In this document: positions 1 through 6,715 of the stretch, piece after piece
Layout of the letters: every line of letters starts with the position of its first letter
Position numbering within the stretch: the stretch's first letter is position 1
Origin: Brevibacterium yomogidense
GTDB lineage: Bacteria > Actinomycetota > Actinomycetes > Actinomycetales > Brevibacteriaceae
Length of the DNA: 64,000 bases
Reading direction: 5' to 3'
Assembly: GCF_016107685.1 (NCBI RefSeq)
Contig: NZ_JABASY010000001.1
Location: 1,010,700 to 1,074,699, forward strand
The notes under the pieces: generated by a model
The model's database searches: none
What the model was told of the DNA's origin: nothing
What the model saw: only the letters and a program-made list of their open reading frames with translations
Program-made: the position numbers and the translations under genes

Positions 1-141
1 CCCGCCTGGGTGCTCTGCCCGGGAAGCGAGTTCTGCCCGGGAGGCGAACCCTGTGGAGGCGACGAGTCCTGTGGGGGTGACGAATCGCGTGGGGGTGACG
101 AATCGGGTCCGTCGTGGGGGCTCGAGGAGCGGATGCCGTAG
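1..141 (+). CDS. C-terminal end of an unidentified protein (partial)
   Basis: Reading from base 1 gives an open frame of 46 codons to a TAG at 139-141. The tail is repetitive: three consecutive GGDES units follow shorter CPG-type units, ending in GPSWGLEERMP. The repeat is visible in the DNA as GGGGGTGACGAATCG copies. I infer the 3' end of a longer gene entering from the left, because the frame is open to the edge and the repeats keep their reading frame. The body of the protein lies outside the window, so no function can be given. An overlapping frame from 53 is also open but reads as arginine-rich, shadow-like sequence. Confidence 0.4.
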   Translation, partial: PAWVLCPGSEFCPGGEPCGGDESCGGDESRGGDESGPSWGLEERMP

Positions 142-415
142 AAGTCGTCGCGTCGCACGCCGTCTTCACCGCGGAGTCGGGCACGGGCGGACGCACGGAT
201 CGGGCGTGTGCGGTCGGCAGAGTCGCTGCCGGGGCGCTTCTTCCCGCGACGGTCGTCGGCATGGGCCACTGGTGTGTCTCCTCGGGGCGGCGCGCGTCAT
301 GCCTGGGGGTCGAGTTCAGTCTTCCCTCGGGCTGAAGCGTGTCTGAAGTCAGTCACATGTCTCGCGGGTAATAGTAGGGACTCAACTTGAGCTTTTGTTG
401 ACACCGCTCCGTCTT
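142..415. other. Intergenic stretch without a supported gene
   Basis: This gap separates the partial gene from the tRNA-Ser promoter region. Short arginine-rich frames cross it, but none has a ribosome site or sensible composition. From about 340 the sequence becomes less GC-rich as it approaches the tRNA promoter. I see no terminator hairpin with a T tract. Confidence 0.4.
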
Positions 416-445
416 TTGCGGCGCGGGTTGCCTGTTGTGTACTCT
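416..445 (+). promoter_or_regulatory. Putative promoter of tRNA-Ser(GCT)
   Basis: TTGCGG at 416-421 is followed after 18 bases by TACTCT at 440-445, preceded by TGTG (extended -10 style). Transcription would start near 452, about 40 bases before the tRNA. A perfect TTGACA at 398-403 lacks a matching -10 at 16-18 bases. Confidence 0.35.
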
Positions 446-491
446 TAAGACGCTGTGCCGAGGTGCGTGATCGCCCGCGGATGCAGCATGA

Positions 492-580
492 GGAGTCGTG
501 GCTGAGCGGCCTAAAGCACCACCCTGCTAAGGTGGAGTCCTTCGTTAGGGGGACCGTGGGTTCAAATCCCACCGGCTCCG
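492..580 (+). tRNA. tRNA-Ser (anticodon GCT)
   Basis: The acceptor arms GGAGTCG (492-498) and CGGCTCC (573-579) pair with one G-U, and G580 is the discriminator. The anticodon stem CCACC/GGTGG encloses loop CTGCTAA with anticodon GCT at 526-528. A long variable arm (about 532-553) and GTTCAAATC in the T loop fit a class II serine tRNA. It reads AGC/AGU codons. CCA is not encoded. A strong hairpin terminator follows directly. Confidence 0.95.
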
Positions 581-587
581 CGCAGTG

Positions 588-632
588 AAAAGCCCCTCTG
601 ATCCGCTTGAAGAAGCAGATCGGAGGGGCTTT
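588..632 (+). terminator. Terminator after tRNA-Ser(GCT)
   Basis: A hairpin with arms of about 20 bp (AAAGCCCCTCYGATCYGCTT against its complement, two G-U pairs) closes a GAAG loop. The right arm ends in a short TTT. It lies 7 bases after the tRNA. Confidence 0.75.
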
Positions 633-851
633 CTGCATGCCCGGACGGTGTCCTGCAGGGGTGTGCGCAGCGCGTTCAGTGGCGCAGGCGAGACCGTCAC
701 AGCCCTCGCATGACCCTCCGTCTCGCCCCACGCACACGTCACTGCGGCGTCTCACGTGGTGAGCTGTCCTGTGACCAGCCGGTACGTTGTTTCGAGCGGT
801 GTCGCATACTGGTGTGGCAGGCCGTACACCTCGAGCGGATCGGAGTCGATC

Positions 852-1181
852 ATGACGGACCAGGACTTCACACTCACCGGCTATCTGGCGCGGGCAGCGC
901 GAGCACTCGTCGAGACCTCAGCGACCACCACCGGTGTGCGCGCCGGTCTCACGCGCTCGCAGGTGCGTGACTACGAACGGGGGCGCATCCACCTCACGGA
1001 CGACCAGCTCGCCGCACTTCAGGACGCACTGGAGACGCTGGGCGCGGTGTTCATCGCCGATGACGAGGACCCCGGTGCCGGTTCCGGAGTGGGCGTCCGC
1101 CTGAAGTTCAGTGCGGAGAAGACCAGCCGCATCGAGACGTGGGAAGGCGAAGGCGGCCCCGCGTACGAAGACGACGTCTGA
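852..1181 (+). CDS. Small XRE-family helix-turn-helix regulator
   Basis: This 109-residue protein has an N-terminal helix-turn-helix. Residues about 12-50 (GYLARAARALVE, then TRSQVRDYERGR, then TDDQLAALQDALETLGAVFI) match small XRE-type regulators in which an ageing-out HTH is followed by a short tail reading GVRLKF. The tail (DEDPGAGSGVGVRLKFSAEK) is the usual dimer/strand ending of this small family. The start at ATG 852 is chosen because GGAG sits at 842-845; an upstream in-frame start at 756 would add a cysteine-rich, implausible leader. It probably binds DNA in the cytoplasm. The target is unknown. The fused pxpBC gene begins 37 bases downstream on the same strand, so cotranscription and control of that gene are possible but not shown. 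Confidence 0.7.
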   Translation: MTDQDFTLTGYLARAARALVETSATTTGVRAGLTRSQVRDYERGRIHLTDDQLAALQDALETLGAVFIADDEDPGAGSGVGVRLKFSAEKTSRIETWEGEGGPAYEDDV

Positions 1182-1218
1182 TCGTCGGCAGGCTCCGGGC
1201 AGCGAGGGAGGGGACGCG

Positions 1219-2814
1219 ATGCGGAACGGTGCAGACGCGGGACCGCGGCGTGACCCGCCGGACATCCGGCGGGTGGGCGATCGTGCGCTCCTCGTCGACG
1301 TCGGCACGCTCGCCGCTGCGATGTCCTGGCACGGCGCGCTCACAGCCGCGCCGCTCACCGGACAGGTCGAGGTCGTCGCCGCTGCGCGCACGGTGCTCGT
1401 CCGCTTCGATGTGGACACCGCCGCCGAGGCCGCCGTCGCCTCCCTCTCCTCGCTCACTCCGGAAGCCACGGGGTCGAAGTCACCCCGCGAGCACATCCTC
1501 GACGTCGTCTACGACGGAGAGGACCTCGCAGCGACTGCCCGGCTGCTGGGGCTGAGCCCTGACGGGCTGGTCGACGCGCACACCACCACCGTCTGGCAGG
1601 CGGCGTTCGGCGGGTTCGCCCCCGGCTTCGCATACTGCGTCCCGGCTGACGGCGGCAGTCCGTGGGACGTGCCGCGTCTGTCGGAGCCGCGCACCGCGGT
1701 CCCTGCGGGGTCGGTGGGTCTCGCGGGCATGTTCTCCGCCGTGTATCCCCGCCGCAGTCCCGGCGGGTGGAGGCTCATCGGGCGGACCGACGCACAGCTG
1801 TGGAACGCGGATGGGGAGCCTCCCGCACTCCTGTCTCCCGGCGACCACGTCCGCTATCGCGCGGTCCGCAGCACGGCCCGGGCATCCGAGACGTCAGCGG
1901 CACCGGCATCCGCAGCACGTCGCGCCGCCCCCTCTGTCCCGGCCCGCGCCGTCCTCCGGGTCGATGATCCCGGGCTCCTCACGCTCGTCGAGGACGCGGG
2001 CAGGCCGGCCCGCGGCGACCTGGGCGTGTCCCCCTCAGGCTTCGCGGACCGGGCTTCCGCCCGCGCCGCGAACACCACCGTCGGGAACCCGCCCGACGCG
2101 CCGCTGCTCGAGATGATGGGCACTGCGCGCCTCACCTGCCTGTCCGATGTCGCAGTCGCCGTGGCCGGAGCCGCGGGGCGGCAGACGGTCGTCCCGCAGC
2201 TGCTGCGGACCGGCGACATCCTCACACTCGAGCCGGCGCTCGACCTCGCGAGGACCTACGTGGCCGTCCGAGGGGGAGTGGCCGCGGCAGCGGAAGTCGG
2301 GTCGGCCTCGGCGGACGTGCTGTCCGGGCTGGGCCCGGCCCCGCTGTTCGCAGACGCCGAGGTCTCTGCCGCCGTCCGCGGCCCGTCCGCTTCCGTGGGG
2401 CACGGGACGGACAATCCCGCCTGGGCTGGCCGGGCTCGCGACGAGCCGGGGGCGGCAGTCGTCCTGCGGGTGGTGCCGGGACCTCGGGACGACTGGTTCG
2501 CCCCCGGCGAGGCCGCACGGTTCACCTCGATCACCTGGACGGTGGACGCGCAGTCGAACAGGGTCGGCACACGGCTGTCTCCCTCAGAGGGGGAAGGGCC
2601 GCTGCGGCGTGAGCGGGAGCGCGAACTCGCGAGCGAGGGGACTGTGACCGGCACCGTGCAGGTGCCGGCGAGCGGGCTCCCCGTCGTGTTCGGCCCCGAC
2701 AGGCCCGTGACCGGCGGCTACCCGGCGATCGCCACGGTCGTCGACGACGACCTCGACGTCCTCGCACAGCTGCCGCACGGTGCGCGCCTGCGCTTCCAGG
2801 CCGTAGACGCCTGA
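1219..2814 (+). CDS. pxpBC: 5-oxoprolinase subunits PxpB-PxpC fused in one protein
   Basis: This 531-residue protein joins two domains. Residues about 12-215 resemble PxpB/KipI (IRRVGDRALLVDVG near the start, then FGGFAPGFAYC, then PRTAVPAGSVGLAG and TGVYP-like AVYPRRSPGGWRLIGRT). Residues about 240-530 resemble PxpC/KipA (VDDPGLLTLVEDAGRPARGDLGVSPSGFADRA compressed here to its ends, then LLEMMG and the closing GPDRPVTGGYP). PxpABC hydrolyses 5-oxoproline to glutamate with ATP; PxpB and PxpC form the ATP-using part and PxpA is the hydrolase-like partner. Separate genes are common in Bacillus; fusions of this pair also occur. PxpA is not in the window. The start ATG 1219 has GGGAGGGG just upstream; the frame is open further upstream but overlaps the XRE gene. 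A bidirectional hairpin lies after the stop. Confidence 0.85.
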   Translation: MRNGADAGPRRDPPDIRRVGDRALLVDVGTLAAAMSWHGALTAAPLTGQVEVVAAARTVLVRFDVDTAAEAAVASLSSLTPEATGSKSPREHILDVVYDGEDLAATARLLGLSPDGLVDAHTTTVWQAAFGGFAPGFAYCVPADGGSPWDVPRLSEPRTAVPAGSVGLAGMFSAVYPRRSPGGWRLIGRTDAQLWNADGEPPALLSPGDHVRYRAVRSTARASETSAAPASAARRAAPSVPARAVLRVDDPGLLTLVEDAGRPARGDLGVSPSGFADRASARAANTTVGNPPDAPLLEMMGTARLTCLSDVAVAVAGAAGRQTVVPQLLRTGDILTLEPALDLARTYVAVRGGVAAAAEVGSASADVLSGLGPAPLFADAEVSAAVRGPSASVGHGTDNPAWAGRARDEPGAAVVLRVVPGPRDDWFAPGEAARFTSITWTVDAQSNRVGTRLSPSEGEGPLRRERERELASEGTVTGTVQVPASGLPVVFGPDRPVTGGYPAIATVVDDDLDVLAQLPHGARLRFQAVDA

Positions 2815-2850
2815 GCGACAGGTCGCCCGCGCCTGAGACGGGACACGAAA

Positions 2851-2887
2851 GAGGGCCCCACCGCCTGGCTCAAGGCAGTGGGACCCT
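2851..2887. terminator. Bidirectional hairpin between pxpBC and pckG
   Basis: Arms GAGGGCCCCACCGCCT (2851-2866) and AGGCAGTGGGACCCTC (2872-2887) pair with two C/A-type wobble positions over a short loop. It sits between convergent genes and can serve both. AAA precedes it, giving T residues for the minus-strand transcript. Confidence 0.6.
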
Positions 2888-2950
2888 CTGGTTCGTGGAA
2901 TCTCAGGACGTCAGACGACGTCCGTCACACGGAGCGTGTCAGCGGAGAGA

Positions 2951-4783
2951 TCAGCTGACACCCAGGCGCGTGCGGAGATTCTCGACCTGCGTGCGCAGTG
3001 CGGCCGGGACATGCTCGCCCAGCTCGTCGTACCACGCGTCGATCGATTCGAGCTCCTCGGCCCATTCGTCGGCCTTGACCTCGAGCGCCTTCTGGACCTG
3101 CTCCTCCGTGATGTCCAGCCCGGAGATGTCGATGGCGCCCGGTGCCGGAGAGAAGCCCAGCGGGGTCTCCACCGCTTCGCCACGGCCGCTCACGCGCTCG
3201 AACACCCACTTGAGGATGCGCGAGTTGTCCGTGAAGCCCGGCCACAGGAAGGAGTTGTCCTCGGCGCGACGGAACCAGTTGACGTAGAAGATCTTCGGCA
3301 GCTTGGCGCCGTCGGTGCTGCCGATGTTGATCCAGTGCTGCAGGTAGTCGCCCACGTTGTATCCGATGAACGGACGCATCGCCATGGGATCGCGACGCAC
3401 GACCCCCACCTGGCCGACCGCGGCGGCGGTCGTCTCCGAGGACAGGATCGACCCCATGAAGACACCGTGGTTCCAGTCCGATGTCTGTGTCACCAGCGGC
3501 ATCGTCGTCTTGCGGCGACCACCGAACAGAATCGCGGAGATCGGGACACCGTCCGGGTTCTGCCACTCCGGGGCGACCGTCGGAACGTTCGCGATCGGTG
3601 TGCAGAAGCGCGAGTTCGGGTGAGCCGCGGGAGTGTCGGACTCCGGAGTCCAGTCGTTGCCCCGCCAGTCGGTGAGGTGCTCCGGCGTCTCCTCGGTCAT
3701 GCCTTCCCACCAGACTCCGCCGTCGTCCGTGAGCGCGACGTTCGTGAAGACGTTGCCGCCGGCCTCGATCGCCGACATCGCGGTGGGGTTGGTGACGTAG
3801 CCGGTGCCCGGCGCGACGCCGAACAGACCGAACTCCGGGTTGACGGCGTACAGCTGACCGTCCGGCCCGAAGCGCATCCACGCGATGTCGTCGCCCAGGG
3901 TCTCGGCCTTCCAGCCGGGGATGTTGGGTTCGATCATGGCGAGGTTGGTCTTGCCGCAGGCGCTGGGGAACGCGGCGGCGATGAACTTCGACTCGCCCTC
4001 CGGGTTCGTCAGCTTGAGGATGAGCATGTGCTCCGCCAGCCAGCCCTCTTCGTGGGCGATGGCGGATGCGATGCGCAGCGCGTAGCACTTCTTGCCCAGC
4101 AGCGCGTTCCCGCCGTAGCCGGAGCCGTACGACCAGATCGACCGCTCCTCCGGGAAGTGGGTGATGTACTTCGTGGAGTTGCAGGGCCACGCGACATCGA
4201 CGTCACCGGGAGCCAGGGGTGCGCCCACGGAGTGGACGCACTCGACGAAGTCGGCGTCGAGACGGTCGATCGCCTCGAGCGACTCGATGCCGGCGCGCGC
4301 CATGACGTTCATCGACAGCACGACGTACGGGGAATCCGTGATCTCGATGCCGAACATCGGCTGCGACGCATCAGCGTGCCCCATGACGAAGGGGATGACG
4401 TACATCGTCCGTCCGCGCATGGCACCCGCGAAGAGGTCATTCAGGATGCCCTTCATCTGGTCAGGGGCCATCCAGTTGTTGAGCGGGCCGGCGTCCTTCT
4501 CGTCCTGCGAGCAGATGAAGGTGCGGTCCTCCACCCGGGCGACGTCGTCCGGGTCGGAGGCGGCGTAGTAGGAGTCCTCCGGCTTCGTCAGCTTGACGAT
4601 GGTGCCGTTGTCGATCGCCTTGGAGAGGAGCGATTGACGCTGCTCCTCGGAACCGGTGATCCATTCGATCGCATCGGGGGTCGTACGTTCTGCGACGGAA
4701 CGGACGAAATCCAGAACCTTGGGGTTCTTCGTCGGTGCGTTCGCAAGAAGGTCTTCGACTGAGCCACGGTCGATGACAGTCAT
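2951..4783 (-). CDS. pckG: Phosphoenolpyruvate carboxykinase (GTP)
   Basis: This 610-residue enzyme converts oxaloacetate plus GTP to phosphoenolpyruvate and CO2, the first committed step of gluconeogenesis in the cytosol. Length and sequence fit the GTP-dependent family. The P-loop reads [12 protein letters not shown] with the reactive Cys at residue 276, followed by the kinase-2 region [27 protein letters not shown], the R-rich [10 protein letters not shown] and [14 protein letters not shown] are also present. The start is ATG at 4783 (MTVIDRGS), with AGGAG 10 bases upstream; a start 18 codons earlier is open but lacks support. It is transcribed alone, away from the tRNA-Arg gene, and its upstream region carries a spaced direct repeat listed separately. 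Confidence 0.97.
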   Translation of the reverse strand: MTVIDRGSVEDLLANAPTKNPKVLDFVRSVAERTTPDAIEWITGSEEQRQSLLSKAIDNGTIVKLTKPEDSYYAASDPDDVARVEDRTFICSQDEKDAGPLNNWMAPDQMKGILNDLFAGAMRGRTMYVIPFVMGHADASQPMFGIEITDSPYVVLSMNVMARAGIESLEAIDRLDADFVECVHSVGAPLAPGDVDVAWPCNSTKYITHFPEERSIWSYGSGYGGNALLGKKCYALRIASAIAHEEGWLAEHMLILKLTNPEGESKFIAAAFPSACGKTNLAMIEPNIPGWKAETLGDDIAWMRFGPDGQLYAVNPEFGLFGVAPGTGYVTNPTAMSAIEAGGNVFTNVALTDDGGVWWEGMTEETPEHLTDWRGNDWTPESDTPAAHPNSRFCTPIANVPTVAPEWQNPDGVPISAILFGGRRKTTMPLVTQTSDWNHGVFMGSILSSETTAAAVGQVGVVRRDPMAMRPFIGYNVGDYLQHWINIGSTDGAKLPKIFYVNWFRRAEDNSFLWPGFTDNSRILKWVFERVSGRGEAVETPLGFSPAPGAIDISGLDITEEQVQKALEVKADEWAEELESIDAWYDELGEHVPAALRTQVENLRTRLGVS

Positions 4784-5081
4784 GATGGGGTATCTCCTGG
4801 GTCGGGCGGCCCCGGGGTTTTCGGGGTTGACGCTCACGCTACGGATGATTCGTCGGCGGGAACGTCGGTCCGGCGGCTCTCAGCTGTGGGTTGGCTCACA
4901 AGAGGCGGTGCGATGACGCTTATGCGCCACAAGCCTGCAGTTTATTGCCAATCGCATGACTGATATTGCCAAAGCGGATGTCTTCGCCGTCATCTTGCCC
5001 GCGGGTGGCGGTCCTGCCGGACCCTGGGGCACCCGGGTCGTATGGGTCTCGTACGAGCGGCGCGGGGCGCACTCCGCGGGT
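4784..5081. other. pckG upstream region with TATTGCCAA direct repeat
   Basis: No gene is seen in this gap. It is less GC-rich near 4920-4975, where TATTGCCAA occurs at 4943-4951 and again at 4964-4972, exactly 21 bases apart (two helical turns). On the pckG strand this reads TTGGCAATA twice, about 160-190 bases upstream of the start codon. A regulator binding one DNA face is plausible; no family can be named from the site alone. Confidence 0.4.
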
Positions 5082-5110
5082 TTGGAAAGCCTGCGCCGTC
5101 TATGTATAGT
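5082..5110 (+). promoter_or_regulatory. Promoter of tRNA-Arg(ACG)
   Basis: TTGGAA (5082-5087), a 17-base spacer and TATAGT (5105-5110) make a good housekeeping sigma promoter. Transcription would start near 5117, about 15 bases before the tRNA. Confidence 0.7.
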
Positions 5111-5131
5111 AATTCGAGTCGCAGCGACAAC

Positions 5132-5207
5132 GCGCCACTAGCTCAACGGATAGAGCATCTGACTACGGATCAGAAGGTTGGGGGTTCGAATCCCTCGTGG
5201 CGCACCA
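5132..5207 (+). tRNA. tRNA-Arg (anticodon ACG)
   Basis: The acceptor arms GCGCCAC (5132-5138) and GTGGCGC (5197-5203) pair fully, followed by A and an encoded CCA. The anticodon stem TCTGA/TCAGA encloses CTACGGA with anticodon ACG. The T loop reads GGTTCGAATCC. The A34 of ACG tRNA-Arg is the substrate of TadA, whose gene lies at 37615-38124 in this window. Confidence 0.97.
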
Positions 5208-5214
5208 CCAGTAG

Positions 5215-5254
5215 AAGGCCTCTCACCAGCGGAAACGCGGTGAGGGGCCTTTTC
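5215..5254 (+). terminator. Terminator after tRNA-Arg
   Basis: Arms AAGGCCTCTCACC and GGTGAGGGGCCTT flank an AGCGGAAACGC loop, followed by TTTT. It is a standard rho-independent terminator. Confidence 0.85.
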
Positions 5255-5281
5255 GCTTGTACCCGGTAGTGTGTGCGTGAC

Positions 5282-6583
5282 ATGTCTTTCGCCGCCCGCC
5301 GCCTGCATCCCCACGCTCCTGCGATCGCGTCCGGGACAGCCCTCGTCCTCTACTCCTCGTTCGCGATCCTCATGTGGCGGATCCACTACTCACCGTCCTG
5401 GGATCTGGGCATCTTCACCCAGATGCTGTCACAGTACGCACAGGGCAATGCGCCCATCGTGGACATCAAGGGCCCCGGCTTCAATCTGTGGGGCGACCAC
5501 TTCCATCCGATCCTCATCGTCCTCACGCCGCTGTTCTGGCTGTTCCCGTCAGGACTCACCCTCATGCTCGCGCAGGCGGCGCTGTTCGCGGCCTCCGTGT
5601 GGCCGGTCGTGTCCCTGGCGTTCGAGAGGCTCACGGTCCGCGGCGCCTGGCTCCTCACGCTCTCCTACGTCCTGTCCTGGGGGCTGCTGAACGCGGTGCA
5701 CTCCCAGTTCCACGAGATCGCCTTCGGCGTCCCGATGCTGGCGTTCGGGCTGGTCTTCTGGATGCGGGGACAGCGGCTGTCCGCGATCGTGGCGATCGGC
5801 CTGCTCGTCTTCGTGAAGGAGGACCTGGGCCTCACCGTGGCAGCGTTCGGCGCCGTCATCTGGCTGCGCGACAGGACAGAGGTGAAGCTCGCAGTCACCC
5901 TCATGGCGTGGGGTGTGGGCTGGATGGTCTACGCCGTCGCCCTGTTCCTCCCGTTGTTCAATCCGGAGGGCGGGTACGACTACACGGAGAACGTCTCCCT
6001 CGCCCAGGCGCTCACGGACGGGCTGACGATGAAGGTCGGTACGCTGGGGTTCCTCGCGCTGGCGGCGGGCGCGATCGGTCTGCGCTCGCCCTTCATGCTC
6101 CTCATGCTGCCGACTCTGGCATGGCGCTTCGTCGGGAACGTCGAAGGCTACTGGGACACGAGCTTCCACTACTCCGCGGTCCTCATGCCCATCGCCGCTG
6201 TGAGCCTCATCGACGGGGCCGGCAAAGCACACCGCACGCTGGCGCCACTGGTCGCCGCTGTCGCCGCGGTGGCGCTGCTGAGTCAGACCAAGGTCGATCT
6301 GCTCTGGACGGCGGACGGGTACGCAGTCGACGCCGCGGGAGCGATCGAGGAGGCCTCCCGCTATGACTCGGTCGCGACCGATGTGCGACTGCTCGCCTAC
6401 CTCGCGCCTGAGGCCCGCACGTTCTGGTACGGGAGCTTGGAGGACGCTGTTCCCGAGGCCGTCGTCCTCCGACCCGACGATGTGGACTCCGCGATCGAGC
6501 CGTGGGCGGAGGACCGCTTCGGGGGAGACTGGGACACCGTCTACTCCGACGGGGGCTACGAGGTCGTGGTCCCCGTCGACTGA
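5282..6583 (+). CDS. DUF2079 multi-pass membrane protein
   Basis: This 433-residue protein has many hydrophobic segments from residue about 15 to 345. The signature of DUF2079 is clear: SPSWDLGIFTQMLSQYAQGN, then GPGFNLWGDHFHPILIVLTPLF. The hydrophilic C-terminal part has no recognised catalytic motif. The family has a GT-C glycosyltransferase-like topology, but its activity is not established. ATG 5282 is preferred; an in-frame GTG lies three codons earlier and no strong ribosome site is seen for either. The gene follows the tRNA terminator closely and ends before three 11-bp repeats and a terminator, so it is probably a single transcription unit. Confidence 0.8.
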   Translation: MSFAARRLHPHAPAIASGTALVLYSSFAILMWRIHYSPSWDLGIFTQMLSQYAQGNAPIVDIKGPGFNLWGDHFHPILIVLTPLFWLFPSGLTLMLAQAALFAASVWPVVSLAFERLTVRGAWLLTLSYVLSWGLLNAVHSQFHEIAFGVPMLAFGLVFWMRGQRLSAIVAIGLLVFVKEDLGLTVAAFGAVIWLRDRTEVKLAVTLMAWGVGWMVYAVALFLPLFNPEGGYDYTENVSLAQALTDGLTMKVGTLGFLALAAGAIGLRSPFMLLMLPTLAWRFVGNVEGYWDTSFHYSAVLMPIAAVSLIDGAGKAHRTLAPLVAAVAAVALLSQTKVDLLWTADGYAVDAAGAIEEASRYDSVATDVRLLAYLAPEARTFWYGSLEDAVPEAVVLRPDDVDSAIEPWAEDRFGGDWDTVYSDGGYEVVVPVD

Positions 6584-6587
6584 CGGT

Positions 6588-6620
6588 GAGGACTGAAAGA
6601 GGATTGAAAGAGGACTGAAA
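6588..6620 (+). repeat. Three 11-bp tandem repeats
   Basis: The unit GAGGAYTGAAA occurs three times back to back just after the stop of the DUF2079 gene, and the next GAGG leads into the terminator stem. It is short and probably the product of slippage. Confidence 0.7.
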
Positions 6621-6657
6621 GAGGGGCCGGCCCGCTCGAAAGCGGACCGGCCCCCTC
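6621..6657. terminator. Hairpin terminator between convergent genes
   Basis: Arms GAGGGGCCGGCCCGCT and AGCGGACCGGCCCCCTC form a long GC stem over a CGAA tetraloop. It lies between the DUF2079 gene (plus) and the nuclease gene (minus). There is no T tract on the plus side. Confidence 0.6.
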
Positions 6658-6715
6658 ACATCAGAGAGCCTGACTCAGTTGGTCCGACTCAGTCCGCCTG
6701 GCTCGGCGGGCCTCG

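Noticed and set aside
398..403. Perfect TTGACA as -35 of tRNA-Ser(GCT)
   Set aside because: No acceptable -10 lies 16-18 bases downstream; the TTGCGG/TACTCT pair fits better.
2936..4762. 608-codon open frame on the plus strand across pckG
   Set aside because: It is exactly antisense to a clear PEP carboxykinase; high GC at third codon positions creates such frames, and its translation is R/H/V-rich with no motif.
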